From: Hymenoscyphus infarciens
Taxonomy: Eukaryota > Ascomycota > Leotiomycetes > Helotiales > Helotiaceae
NCBI GenBank assembly: GCA_001414345.1
Contig: LLCB01000262.1
Coordinates: 16,978-80,977, forward strand
Direction: 5' to 3'
Length of the DNA stretch: 64,000 nt
Shown: piece after piece, positions 27,701 to 40,200 of the stretch
Numbering within the stretch: position 1 is the first letter of the stretch
Layout: every line of letters starts with the position of its first letter
Notes under the pieces: generated by a model
What the model saw: only the letters and a program-made list of their open reading frames with translations
Database searches by the model: none
Told to the model about the DNA's origin: nothing
Made by a program: the position numbers and the translations under genes

Positions 27701-29732
27701 AGATTATATATATAATCTTATGCCTTTTTTAAGGGTTTTAGTAGGCTATATTTATAGCTTTTTTAATACTAATTTATCTCTTTTTAATAGCCTTTTAGTA
27801 TAGAGTTTTAATATTAATTCTATAATCTTTAAGAAAGTAAGTAGCTATGATTTTAATACTACTATTTATAGTATATCTCTTAATATAGTACTTATAACAC
27901 TACTCCTAGTAGCTAGTAGATTTATTACTAAGAAATTAGTAAGCTAATTATATTATTAGATTTAAGAGTTTCTTATATATAAACTGTCTTATAATTCTTA
28001 TTAATTATATAGAGCTAAATATAGCTAGTTTAAGGTCTTTTAGTAGGCTTTTTCAGGATTTAGAACACTTCTTATAGATCTAAATAAGGTGTACTTATAT
28101 TAGTTACTACTAGCTTAGTTTTAAAGGGGTCCTTCTAAGAGCTTAAAGTGCTTAAATAAGACGAAATAGGTAATATTAGTAGTAATTCTAGAAGAACATA
28201 AGACTAAGAGCTTAATATCTAAGAGGATATAGTAAATTAGTAAAAAGTAAGGTATAGAAGTAATAAATAAAAGATAAAATTATAGAAGTAATTAGAGAGA
28301 CTAAAGTTATTAAACTTTTAAAGTATTAATAATAGTAGTAGGAGTTATAATTTTTTAGTAACTAGTACTAAAAAGAGGTAGATAATAATTATAAGAAAAC
28401 TTTAAGATAGATATAAAGGATAAAGATAGAAGACTTTTTAAAAGAAAAGAGAGAGCCTTTTAAAGACCTTTTTTATATCTAAAGTAATTATAATTAATAC
28501 TCTTTAATCTATAAATAATTAGAGCATGTTTTAACTAATTATAATATAGCGTGCTAGAACGCGTATTAAAGCTAAATTAAATATCTAAAGTCTATTATCT
28601 TTAGAGCGTGATTAAAAATTATCTATATTATAGAATTAAGTTTTAATTATATTATTAAAAGGCTCTAATTTAGTACTTTCTTTTAAGCCTATATATATAT
28701 TAATTAAATAAAAATTAAGTATATAAGACCTTATTTAAATAAATAAAATCGTTTTATAAAAATATATATAAATTTTAACTAAAGTAGTATAAAATCTAAA
28801 TTTTTTAAATATTAATTTAGTTAATCTTTATATATAATTAAAAAGTAAAATTTAACAAATTTAATATACTAATCTATTATATTATAACTTTTAATCTAAT
28901 ATTATTATTATTAAATTAGTACTTAGTATTAATAGAAATATATCTAGAAATCTATCTTATATAAGCTATATTTATTACTTTATATTACTCGGGTTAGTTT
29001 AAGAGCTATTTATATAATTCTTTTTTTAAAATACTCTATTTAAATAGATCTATAATTCTAGCTATTCAGTACTATATTTTCTATACTATACGTTATACTA
29101 TATAGTTTTAAAAGATAAGGCTAAAAAGAAGTAGAGTTAAAATCCGAGGTAAAAAGCTTAAATATTTAGGCTTAGCAATACTATAATATTATCATAATAT
29201 TAATTAAAATACTAATAATATAAAAGATAATATTATTAGATATCATAGCATTTAAATAGTATAAATAGTACGTATTAAAGTAGGTTTCCAACAATATATC
29301 GTAGTAGTATAATATTGTAAATACTATCGACTATACTATAATAACGTATGTTATTATATCCTCGTAAATAGATAATAAGAGCTCTATACCCCCTTTCTTA
29401 CTCTATAAACTTTATATAAAGAAAACAAACACTTAGATATAGATCTAAATTTTTATAAGGTCTTAGCAGAATTATAAGAGTGTGAAAATTTTTCTTATAA
29501 AAAAGGGTTTTCTAAGAATTAAGTATTATTAAGTTTTTTCTTAGTATACTTACTTAGATATAGTAATAAAGAGGTATAAGAAGATATAGTAGTTCTTTCT
29601 AGCTAGGTCTTCTATCTTAAAAAGCACTTTAATTTTCTGTTTTCTAAAATAAATAAAGAAGAAGAAAAAATCCCAAAAACGTATGGTTTATAAAATATTA
29701 GTTAAAAGAGAAGCTTAACTCGTAACTTACTG
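24722..29732. mobile_element. TA-family element, copy 1, carrying a nested hAT
   Basis: Ends are inverted repeats: CAGTGAGTTACGAGTTAAGC at the left, and the reverse complement with one or two changes at the right. A TA sits at each side (24720-24721 and 29733-29734), as for Tc1/mariner-type elements. Without the nested element (24832-29338 plus one 8-bp duplication) only about 496 bp remain, the same size as the copies at 33956 and 57166. The outer element is therefore a MITE. Superfamily is inferred from the TA duplication only. Confidence 0.85.
24832..29338. mobile_element. RIP-mutated hAT-like transposon (~4.5 kb)
   Basis: The terminal inverted repeat starts CAGTGTGGTCGATAGTATT at the left; the right end reads AATACTATCGACTATACTA. 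It is flanked by an 8-bp duplication, TAACAACG (24824-24831) and TAATAACG (29339-29346), differing by one C-to-T. An 8-bp target duplication with a CAGTG terminus points to the hAT superfamily. The interior is extremely AT-rich, almost without CA or TG, and full of stop codons in all frames, so no transposase can be read. Family identity is an inference from the ends. Confidence 0.75.
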
Positions 29733-29734
29733 TA

Positions 29735-30189
29735 ATATTCGACGGCGAGGAAGGATCTGGTAGTAAGAATACGTAGTTTATGAATTTCAAACTTAAATAA
29801 GCTACCTAGTATGAAACTGCTGGCTTTTATAAACTCGGGTGACTACTACGAACTACTGTTAGAAGTTTACCTATGCCTAGCTGGAATTTAAAGCATAATA
29901 ATGCGAGGAGAAGTTATAGAACATTTGTTATGTGGTTCCGGTTTGCGTTTCCTTTTTTAAATAATTCCAGTCACTTGAATAAACGCCCCACAACACCTAT
30001 AAGGGTGTAAGATCCACGGTAATGCTTTTTGCTCCAAGGGGTCACAACCGTGGAGACATCAACATAAAATACAGCTTTGAGCAGTTCGTCTTCTTTGATC
30101 TCGACGATGACTGTGGTCCAGAGATTTGATAACCTTGATGAGAATTTTGTATCGAAATCCGCCAATATAGAGTGTTGTCTTTCTTGCCC
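29735..30189. other. Short non-repeat interval with a truncated ORF
   Basis: A 3' coding-like fragment lies on the minus strand at 29971-30165 (64 aa if an ATG-like start is forced). It includes NLWTTVIVEIKEDELLKAVF and ends VVGRLFK then stop. No family was recognised. Its upstream side runs straight into the element starting near 30190, so it may be the tail of a gene destroyed by that insertion. Confidence 0.35.
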
Positions 30190-30838
30190 CCTCTCGTCCT
30201 GGATACACCAAAAAGTCGGAATCGACTAAATCGCAAATTACAAATCGCAAATCGTAAATTACAAAGTCGAGCTAAAGTAGAACTTAATAATTATATTATC
30301 TAAGCCCTTTATTAAAAAAGGGGTAGGAGAGCATTTTACTACTTCTTAGTCTCCCTCTCTCGCTGCTCTTTCCTTCTTTAGTATATTATGTAAATATAAA
30401 AGTATAGAAGAGAGGGAGAGAAGAAGAGAGGGAGAGAAGGAGAGAGGGAGAGAGGGGGCGAGGGGGCGAGCAAACATTTCAGTGGAAAGTTTTTCCTAGC
30501 GTGGGTAAGGGGAGTTTACCTCTCCCCCTCTCTCCCTCGCTTCCTCTCTTCCTTATTTATCTAGAAATAATGAGAGGGCGATAGTAAGGGGGTAATGTTA
30601 CTACTATACACGTAATATATATTTTATTTTCCCTCTCTATTCTCTAATTAGCTAGTTACTATAGTTAAGACTATCTAATCTAAGTATAGAGAGTAGGGGG
30701 GGGGGAGAAGGAGAGAGAGGGGGAATTTAAATTAGAAATTATTCTCATTTATACTTATAGAAAGTAATATTTTACGATTTACGATTTCCTATTTACGATT
30801 TAGTTAATCCGACTTTTTAGTGTATTTAGGATGCTGTA
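30190..30838. mobile_element. Subterminal-repeat element, copy 1
   Basis: About 650 bp with inverted ends: the left has ATACACCAAAAAGTCGG followed by ACTAAATCGCAAAT; the right has ATTTACGATTTAG then CCGACTTTTTAGTGTAT. Next to each end are several short AAATCGC/AAATCGT-type repeats. The interior is rich in GGGAGA runs. The right end (GGATGCTGTA) is clearer than the left, so the start is approximate and no target duplication is certain. Its interior matches the copy at 62017 in reverse orientation. Confidence 0.65.
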
Positions 30839-33800
30839 TCTTCCCCTCTCTCTTCCTCTAAAAGAACCTATTCCTAATCCACTTTTGCTATTATGTTCCT
30901 TGTCTAGATGAATTATAGGTCTGCTCCCTACCCTCTATCATGTCTCTTCTTTGAATTTAACAGTCGAGTGATCTGTTGCACGCTAAGTGGGGTGGGCTAG
31001 TAAATAAAACACCTTATCGCTGTTCTACGTACTTATATGATTAAGCGTAAGAAGAAATTGCTTATGGGAATTCCTGAGTAAGAACAATAAAGAGCTAAAG
31101 AGCTAAAGAGCTAAAGCAGCCTTCAAGTGGTCCTTGAGCAAGAGTTTAGTTGATATGTATTAGGTGAGCGAAGCTAATAACCTACCTTAATTCTGACTTT
31201 AACTTCTTACTATCGACTCTTTCTTTAGTGTCGAACTTCTTTAGTCTTTATTAGGTTTTCAAAAGTAGGAACACTATTAGCTTACTTCCCACCTCTTAAA
31301 GGAAGCGGACTGTCGCGGTGCTATTAGAAATTGCTATATACTATACTATTTTTTTTTTCTTAGAGGGAAGAGAAACACCTAGTTTAATAGCGTTATACTC
31401 GTTGGAAGTTATGGGAATTAGACCACAGAATTGTAACGAAGTTTCATACGCGAGTAGAGAGTGTGTGTTTTTCAAGCATCGTATCTAATTTTAAACTTCT
31501 CTATCGCGCAGCTAGTCCTTAAATTGAGCATACGAATCTAACATCCTTGGTCAGATTTGTCTAAAATCTCTCAACTGTTCTTATATATATAACTACTCGC
31601 TTATATACTTTTTATTATCATCAGGTATTAATATTTTAGCCTTCACTTAGCTATATACTCAATTCCGTTTTTACTATAGCGTTTCTAATTGCTTACAGGG
31701 AAGAGAGACAACTTATTGAATAAAACATACCCCCTTATATAATATAAGTGAAGAGAGTCTTTAACGCTTATATCCTATTTAATAAAAAACACTGTAAAAC
31801 ATTAAGAGCCTTAGAAGAATGTTTTTAAATCTTTAAAGGTATTCTTCTTCCTATTCTCACTCTTTGTAGTCTTCTTCCTATAAAACTCTAATAATTTTAA
31901 TCTACTCTCATCTATCTACTTAACCCTCTACCTAACTTCTGATTTCTAAAGTATAAAGCACTATATTATATAATGTCTCTTATCTTAAACTAATGGTAGT
32001 AGTGAACATACTATAGTGTTCTTATTCTTAACTTAAGTTTGACTTCTTTTCCTTGGATTTATCCCTAGTTGTAATAGTAAAAAAAATCAATTATAGTAAG
32101 ATTGTTATCAACCTCTTAGAAGAAAAAAGGAAATAAGTAAGAATTAAGAAAGAGTAATAATTCTACCTTTAATATCAATAGTTTTCTAGCTTATCTTCTA
32201 CCTTCTTACCTTTTTCTCCTCTGCCTGGAGTAAGAATCCCTAACCTTATGTCCCGTCTAAGAAAGTATGAGGAAACTCCCCTCTTTGGCCTTTTCTAGAA
32301 ACGTGGTTAGCTAACACTTTAAACTAGACATTAACAAATTCGTTGCTTAGGGTTTCACTTAATAGTATTCTCTTTTTTATACTAGTAATTTTCGCTTCCC
32401 TTTATCCTGAGTGGGTTTTCTATACTCGAGTTCTTAGCTACCTTTAGATAAACAGGAATCTTGAGAGAGAGCTAGAATGGAAACTACCACAGAAAATGGT
32501 AATGCGTTAACTCCTTTAAAGTGACTCGTATATTGCTGGAATTTGCAGAGAGAGAAATGTCTATAACATTAACCACCCACTCATTCTCCTAGCACTCTAC
32601 GTATCTTCTCCTCAGCTTCCCAGCCATTCTCATCTCCTTAACTTACAACCTCTCTTCCTTCGTTTAGATTTCACTATCCATAGTTACTTGTAGCCACTCC
32701 AGAGTATGGAATGAAGACCTGACCACAACAAATAGCCTCGCTACCTTGCCTTTCTCCAAAAGACTTATCTTCACTGTTGAAGGAAAGTGTTCTAAACAAA
32801 TAGTAGATAGTGCTAAATATCCTACACCTCTTCCAAAAAAACCACAGTGATATTCTATTCGGCAATAAACCCTCATACTTGCCAGCTTACGACATCCCAC
32901 CTATTTTCACTCCATATAATCAACCCTTCCCGCGCCCCCGCGGCAATTATTGAATCAGAAAGCTTTGTATTTACTTGAAACTTTCCAAACTTAGCATCGG
33001 GTTTGTTGTTTTCGAGAAAATTCCACCTTGCGACAAAGCTTCCAACCACTTTCTAGAACCATTTGAGACTCCAGAGCCAAAGACATCCGACCAACACTTC
33101 TCCTTCAATTTCAAGCACTCAAGTACACGTTTTTAAAAAACATATTAAAGAATCATCTAGAAATAGAATAAAAAGCCAATACAGGCGTCACCTGGGTTTG
33201 TTATGTATGTAGTTTCCATGTGAAGAAGAAGTAGAAGAATGGGTCAGGAAATGTGACTTCTTGGCCCTCCCCCAGTTCTCAATTTAAACCTCTTTCTTAC
33301 GAGAACATCCTCAGTCCCCCCAACCAACACAAAAAACTGCAAACAACACCCCAGTTGTAGATGAAGGAGGACCTGGTACTTATCGCGGTTTTCTAAACTA
33401 GGTAAGAAGTACCTTGAGCGACTTCTCGAAAGAAGACTGCCAAGTACGAGCGAGTACCACTTACTTCCCCTATCACCTCATTCCCTTCAAATTCCCTCCA
33501 AACAAATCAAGCTAATCTCCTCTTCCACAAGCACCATAAATAACCCCCCCCACCCCATAGTATCCCAAAACAGGGCCTCCCAAAACAAAACTCCCATCTT
33601 GGTTGTTACTACTAACCTCCCTTCAAACACCACAGGACGTCTTTAAACCTGTCAAACCTGCCAAACCCATTAACATCAAAGACCCACTGCACGACACCAA
33701 GAATCTTGCAACACAAACCGATTCCCCTCCTCAATCCCAGAGCAAAGATCGGAAATCAGCCAGAGCCCTCACGACGACCACTTCAAATTCCCAAACGCGT

Positions 33801-33955
33801 ACTAGTAACACAAAGTCCTCCAGCAACTCCAGAGACCGCGAAGAACCCGACGATGAAACAGGCAGTAGTTGCCTTTCCCCCCCCCCCCGTCGAAGTCCAT
33901 CCAGGATACTCTTACAGTACTAGGAGTGAAAACACCGAAAAGAACACACTCAATA
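30839..33955. other. Gene-free stretch with possible relics
   Basis: About 3.1 kb, moderately AT-rich with fewer AT extremes than the transposon blocks. It contains three copies of AGAGCTAA near 31090-31117. Small ORFs (for example minus 32664-32900 and plus 33603-33923) lack homology that I can recognise. The 33603-33923 frame is rich in Ser, Thr, Asn and Pro and overlaps another frame ending PPPPVEVHPGYSYS. It stops shortly before the element at 33956. Confidence 0.4.
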
Positions 33956-34462
33956 CAGTGAGTTGCGCGTCAAGCTCCCCTTTCAACGAGATCTCCTAAC
34001 CGTGTGTTTTTAGAAAATTTCCTATTTCCTAGACCGCCGTTCTCTCTTTACATAATAATAACGTAGATTCTTATCCCTCCAAGAATGATCTGTCCCACCT
34101 TTCATACCTTATAAACTTTTTTAGAGGAAGAAAACAGAGACTTTTATATATCTATCGAGATTTTTATAGGGTCTTAGCAGAGACTGTAGAACTTTCTAAA
34201 GGTGCAAAAAGAGTTCTTATCAAAAGCGAGGTTCGCTAAATAGGAGTATGTTTATTCTTGTTATACTTACTTGGAGAGAGTACTAAGGAAAGAGGAGATC
34301 GAAGAAGAGAGAGGAGGTCTTTCTAGCGCGGTCTTATATCTTAAAAAACGGACTTTAGTTTTCCCATTTTTTAAAAGAAAGAAAGAAAAAAGCTAGGAAG
34401 AAAAAAGCACGGTTTGTAAAAGAAAATAGCGTGAAAGGGGATGCTTAACTAGTAACTCACGG
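33956..34462. mobile_element. TA-family element, copy 2 (least mutated)
   Basis: A 507-bp element flanked by TA (33954-33955 and 34463-34464). The left end reads CAGTGAGTTGCGCGTCAAGC and the right end CTAGTAACTCACGG. Compared with the other copies it keeps C and G at many positions where they have T and A, as expected if this copy escaped most RIP. It has no coding frame of note. Confidence 0.82.
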
Positions 34463-34464
34463 TA

Positions 34465-36686
34465 GGATTCAACAACCCAAGCGCGAGAAGGAGGGAAGTA
34501 TTGCAACAAATATTGTGGGTTGAAGCGACACTAACCCCCCCCCCGCAACCCCCTCATCGGCAACAACTTCTCCATCGACAGTAAATGCCTCCTTCACCCC
34601 TTCAACCCTTTCATTCTCAAATAACATCTCCTCTTCTCAAGTTCCCCTCTTCTCACGTTCCCCTCTTCTCACGTTCCCATCTTCTCACGTCCCCCTCTTC
34701 ATCTGAAATTTACATATCTTCAACACGTTCACTCAAAGCATTCTCACTCCCCTCCCCAAGTACATCCAACATCCAACATCTCACCAAAAACCCCACACCC
34801 AAATCCTAAATATAAGCCCCCCTTCACCTCTTTCACCTCTTTCACCTCTTTCACATCTTTCACATCTTTCACCTCCTCCACCTCCTTCACGCACCAAAGG
34901 AGAAACCGAAATCCCTCCCACTAGCAAAGAAGAGCAAGCAAGCAAGCAAGCAAGCAAGCAATTCCACTCCACTCCATTCCACTCCATTCCACTCACTCAC
35001 TCCACTCCACTCCATTCCATTCCATTCCACTCACTCACTCCACTCCCTTCCCGCCCAACCAAACCTAACCTACGCCCCGATCCAGCCACCCTAGATGTTT
35101 TATGAAAAGAAGAAGAAGAAGGATTCGGTAAGTCTGTAGATTGATTCATCCTAGGTCATTGGGTTGGGCTCTTGGTTCTTGGTTCTTGGTTCTTGATCTT
35201 GTCATTCTTGGTCTTGTCATTCTTTGGTGAATTACTTACCTATGTATGGTAGAGTTTACTCGTAGCTAGCTAAGCCATGGTTTGTTGACTCGCAACCTTC
35301 GATTCCTCGCAACTCAGATGGCTTGCAAGCTCAAGAAATCTTCGGCCGACACTAGATAAACGGATAAACTGTCTTGGAGTGAGGAACTCGCGCGTAAGCT
35401 ATGAGTTACTCACGTGTTAAGCTGCGAGTAAGCCATAACTTACTCACGAGTCACCCAGGCATCTCACTCCCACCACCCACTTCACTTCACTCACCATCTC
35501 AAATCACGCAATCAAGAATAGAAGAACTTGATCATATAAACAACTCTCATCCTCATTCATTACTTGCTTTCCTCGTTCGGGAAGAAGGGAAGAAGAAGAA
35601 AATTACGTAGAATACATTATAAATTTACGGACAGCACGAGATATTTCTTTCGAGAGGAGAAGGAAAAGACAATCATCCCATCCCCCTTTCATCATCACCC
35701 ACCAACTCCACTCACAACCACCACCATCTCCCGAGTTTCCCTACACCCATCCAGTACCAACCAGCTCTCATACCCCATCCACAATTGATCTTCGAACAAG
35801 ATTCCAACGCTCCCTCGCAAATTGATATCCCGTCCATCAATTATCCCCAATATGATTATTTCCCTCCAGTCTTCGGTACATGAGAAAGAGTTGGTGTTGG
35901 TTCGTTGCTTTGACTTGCATGAATAGAAATCCAGAGAGAGAGAAGGCGAAAAGAATCCGTCCGCATAGGATGAATGCATCGAGTAGTGGTAGATGCCAAG
36001 GCGTAGGAGAAAAACAAGAAAACATCCTCCCTTCTCCTCTCAAAAACAAGAAGCCATCTTCCCTATCGACCGCATAATGTACCGAAACGTAAAACGTTCC
36101 CAACCCACAGGAGGATACCCTCATTGGAATCTAACAATCCCTGAAGAAAGTGATGTGGTTGTTCAGCTTGTCTGTTTTCGTTTTGTTTTGTTGTAAAAAA
36201 GACACTAACATTGAAACATTTCGTTCGAATCCGCGATGCGATAGGAACTTGCCGTTTCATTTTTTCGCCATGGTCCAACCCAAAAAATTGATGCAACTCC
36301 AATCCTGATTTGTCGGGTTTCCCAAAGACGGCGAACCGAAAAAAGAGAAGAAAAAAGAAAACACAAAGAAGAAGAAAGAGGCGCTGAAAGAAGCCGGCTG
36401 GGTAGTGCATGAGAAGAAGATGGTAGGTTTCGTACACTACATACAGCGAAAACGAAGAATATGGCAAATGCGAGGCGGAAGGTCCGGGAAAAGGTTAGGA
36501 CTCCGCTCCTACCCAGACATGCCTCAAGCACCCGGTACGGGACATGTACAGAGAGAGGGCTCGTGGAAGTGTGTGTCAATGGCGTCTATCGAGAGAGGTT
36601 TTTGTGCAGGTCGGAAGAAAGGTAAAGGGTGTCTAGGAGAAAGGAAACGTTCATCATCGAGGTTTTGGTGGGATTGGTGGGAAGAT
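34465..36686. other. Gene-free stretch with simple repeats
   Basis: About 2.2 kb. The left 0.6 kb is a strongly pyrimidine-rich microsatellite cluster listed separately. The rest has scattered ORFs in overlapping frames with no domains. The right end is the 3' flank of the minus-strand membrane protein gene. Confidence 0.45.
34629..35045. repeat. Pyrimidine-rich tandem repeat cluster
   Basis: Successive simple repeats on one strand: about four copies of a 16-mer containing TCTCACGTTCCCCTCT (34629-34710), about seven 9-mers of the CCTCTTTCA type (34823-34880), AAGC repeats (34936-34961) and ATTCC/ACTCC repeats (34963-35045). Strand asymmetry is very strong. Confidence 0.8.
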
Positions 36687-37271
36687 CTACGAGTATTGAT
36701 CCTTTTGGTGCTTCTCCTTGAGGCCTCCAATTCGGTCCATGTCGATCGAGTGAAATCGTTCTCCGCTCTCCTTTTCATATGCTGGTAACTGCTCATCTTC
36801 TGGTAATGGTTCGAGCCCAACGCTGGTGTCTCCAACACGTACGACTACCACGCGGCCACTTGTTCGTCGTCCAGCGTCATCTTGCTCATCTGGAAAGGTG
36901 ATTCTGATTTCTGGGACGGGCGAGGTTGGGGTTGACGGGCCGCTCATCATTGGGGATTTCTCGTCATACACGTAGATGTTTGAGTGACGGGTGTATGCTG
37001 GGGCGGTGATTGTGAGGCGTCGGTGCCCTTGTTGTTGTTGTGTGGTTGGTTCGTTGTGCATTGGAAGTGACTGCCGGGCAATGGCGTTCTTTCGGCGGAT
37101 TCTTCTCAGCAAGAAAAGGGAGCCTACTAATGAGAGAGCAACGAAGACCAAGACCAGGAGGGCGATGACAAGATCCAGCATGGTGTTGTTTTGCGCTTTG
37201 TTGTTGGGAGAATCGTCACGGACGGTGAGGAGGGCACTGCCTCGGGAAACGAGTGTTGATATTGAGTCCAT
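36687..37271 (-). CDS. Predicted single-pass membrane protein, unknown function
   Basis: One uninterrupted frame of 194 aa. A short N-terminal segment is followed by one hydrophobic helix (about residues 32-55, LVIALLVLVFVALSLVGSLF), then a basic stop-transfer LRRIRRK. The rest is a Ser/Pro/Gln-rich tail with PSTPTSPVP and a late LPAYEKE. The layout (no obvious cleavable signal, one helix, positive charges after it, disordered cytoplasmic tail) fits a small fungal plasma-membrane or endomembrane protein. LPAYEKE is near a PY-type ubiquitin-ligase motif but lacks the full PPxY. I recognise no named family. The length of the single frame, the clear helix and the regular composition argue that it is real. 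Confidence 0.62.
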   Translation of the reverse strand: MDSISTLVSRGSALLTVRDDSPNNKAQNNTMLDLVIALLVLVFVALSLVGSLFLLRRIRRKNAIARQSLPMHNEPTTQQQQGHRRLTITAPAYTRHSNIYVYDEKSPMMSGPSTPTSPVPEIRITFPDEQDDAGRRTSGRVVVVRVGDTSVGLEPLPEDEQLPAYEKESGERFHSIDMDRIGGLKEKHQKDQYS

Positions 37272-40200
37272 TGTGGAATTATATGATCATGAATATAGGG
37301 TTCGTAAAGTAACGGGAATCGCTCGCCGTGAGTGATGGGGAAGAAATTGTCGTTAATACTCGCGCTGTCTATTTCACCGGGAGGGTCAGCTAATTGTCCG
37401 CATGCTTGAAGGACCATCCTCCCGAATTGATAGCATCGATCGAGGGTCTTTCGATTGTAGGACGGACCATGGGCACCGGAAAGGAGGGAAAAGGTCAATA
37501 TTAAGGGTCGAGGGATATCTTTTTGATATCTAGAACGGCCGAGGAATGAAGGGACTTACACAGAGACCAAAAGGCTTCGTTGGTTAGTCCAAGGGGGTGA
37601 TCGAGAGAGGGCTGGAAGGTTGAAGGTTCGTAAAACGAAAGAATGGACGGGATAGGCTGAGAGAGTGAAGCCGATGAACCAGGAATGAGTGTGGGTTCCC
37701 AAAGGGAGAAAGAGAGTGTTTGGGGGGGGGGGAGGGGGGGAAGGAGTGACTGGCGCAACTCTCGTTGGCGATGGACTTGAAGCTTTCTTTTTGGGTTTTT
37801 GACTCTTGTGTCGTGGGAGGGGGAGGCAAGGACAACGGGCGACGAGAAAGAGTCAAGAAGTCGAGCAACGAGACTAAGAAGGCGTGGATGGGGTGAGGGT
37901 ACAGGCACCCGCACTTACTGGTGACAGGCCAGCAGCTGCCAGGAACCACCGGCAGAAGGCTGGATGAAGCTAAATGAAGCTAAATGAAGCTAAATGAAAG
38001 CTAATTACTCGCTTGGCGCGTGGATCGGCCTCTTTCGGCTAGAGAAGCCGTGATGGATGCAGCCATCCCTGCATGAAGAACACTCATCAGACATACGAGC
38101 CAATCACAGGCCACGAGCGACTTTGAATTATGGGCACGTGAGAGGTTGCCGCCCCACTTCTTCGGTCCTTGGAGCCAACGGTTCCTCTTGGATTGCTTGT
38201 GTTGATTGGCAGGGTGGGGGAGGGCCGGAGATGAAAACAATCTTGACCTCCCTATCACCATGTTGTACATAAACGCTCACATGGCTGCTGGCGATTCGCG
38301 ATTGAAAAAAGGCTCTTTCTCTCTCCTTTTGGCTGTTGGTAGTGTGCTCTCTCCTCTCGTATGAGATCACTCATCCCACCTCCAATATCACCCACCACAC
38401 ACACCTTTGTCTTCTCCAAGCGTTAAAAAAATGAATAAAGGCATGTTTCCCCAAGTGATCCCCATCTGAGTCCCCCCTCTGCTTCCGTTTCACGCGCACA
38501 TCAATTGACAACTCTAATCTCTCCTCTACCCCACGGGCCCTCATTCTGCCCCATAGCCAACCTCCGCCATCAAAGCAATGCCAACTCCATTCCGTTCAAT
38601 TCAAGCTAAGCTAAGCTTCGTAAAATGAAGAGAGAAGGCATCCTGATGGAAGTGACACGATGCGTGGCTTCCTCTTCTCCCATTTATTTCCATTTCCATT
38701 CCCACTTCGTACTCGTGGTAGAAAAGAAGAATAGAAACAATAAAATCAGCATGCATCCTACCCTAGAGCTTTCCCCATTTTCGGACAAATCCAGACCAAT
38801 CACACCCCCTTCTCACTGCAGAGGATCAAAAGAGGCCATCTCCTATCCAATAGGAAGCGCGCATTCCTTGCTAAGCTTCTAAGCTTCACGTAACGAGTTA
38901 CTCCGTACCTTACCGCAGCCCACTTCGCTACGAGGATGGATGGAAGCGAGGAGGATTGTTTGCTCTCGTACCGCCGCAAAGGAAGAACCGAATGGATGAA
39001 TGTCTAGCTTGGTTTTTGATTCTTGGACTTTAGATAGGCTTGATGATAGATGGTAAAATGTGGATTGTGAGAAGAGGATCACGTTTTCCTTCCTTCCTTC
39101 CACGTGTTGCTGCCTGCGGTGCGGCACCCATTTTAGCTCCGAAGGTTTGCGAGCCAGCGCCAAGGCAGGTACGAATCTAGCCTCCGCGCGTTTGGATCCA
39201 TCGGTTGATGTCAACCTCCGGACGAAACGTTAGAGAACTCAAGACCTTTCGAAACTTGGACGTCGTTATCTTTCGTCTTATATCCGTCGGAATTTGACAT
39301 GTTTGCAGCGTTGAGATGACTTGGACTTGTGAGCCGTGGAAGTCAGAATTTCATTTTCAGGGTGGAGTTTGAGATCGCGATTGCGATTACTGATCGCGCG
39401 GCCAAGGTCTCCGAACGGTTGATGGGATGGGATGGGATGGGATGAATTCCTTACAGGTGTTGGATTGTCCATACATAATCATCATGCATTTCCTTCTTCC
39501 TTCACGTCGGATCGTTGCTTTCTCGTCGCGTCTCTCTCTCTGGTAGGTAGCTGGTTATTTTCGACCTCTCCGCAGTCGGTTGAGGTTTCCCAGGAGACTT
39601 TGTCCAGGGCCAGGAATTGCTTCTGCTCATGGAATTACTTCTTTTGCCTCAACCCTCTTTTTCACAAATAGCAAGAACTTATGTATTGAATTACTTCTCT
39701 TGTCCCGATCCTCTTTTTCATAAATAGCAAGAACTTATGTATTGAAAAGGAAATCCGAAGGGGGTTTTTATACTCTTGGTGTGGACGGAGAGTCGTGCCT
39801 TCCAGGTTCCATTCTCGATGTTAGCCTGAGAGCTGGAGGTGAGAGGGAAAGAGCGACCTCGACACTCAAGTCGACGGGAAGGAACGGACCAGCTGGTCTC
39901 CACTTTTTCCTTCTATCAAGACCGAGTGGTGGAGTTATATATACATAGGTCGTGCCTTTCCTTCTCGCTCTCGTCGTCGTAGCGCGATGTTGAGGTTGTT
40001 CCTTTCCTGTCCGATAAACGAGCTAGGGAAGGAACGAGATATGGAAGAGACGGATTGGACGGAGGTCGTGGCTTCCATTTTCGCTGCTTTCCTCCTTATA
40101 ACGCTCTTTCCCCCTCACATCGAAGTCAACATCACGACTTCCAGACTCGGTATCGGAGGAGTAGGGAAGGAACGACCCTCGAAACGACGAACGGGACTAT

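Noticed and set aside
33603..33999. Ser/Thr/Asn-rich frames before the TA-family copy
   Set aside because: Two overlapping frames of similar length, no homology or splice pattern; kept only as a remark in the intergenic entry.
36205..36250. B-box-like GTTCGAATCC, possible tRNA
   Set aside because: The bases around it do not form a T-stem (ATTTCG versus CCGCGA), and no A box or acceptor stem is visible.
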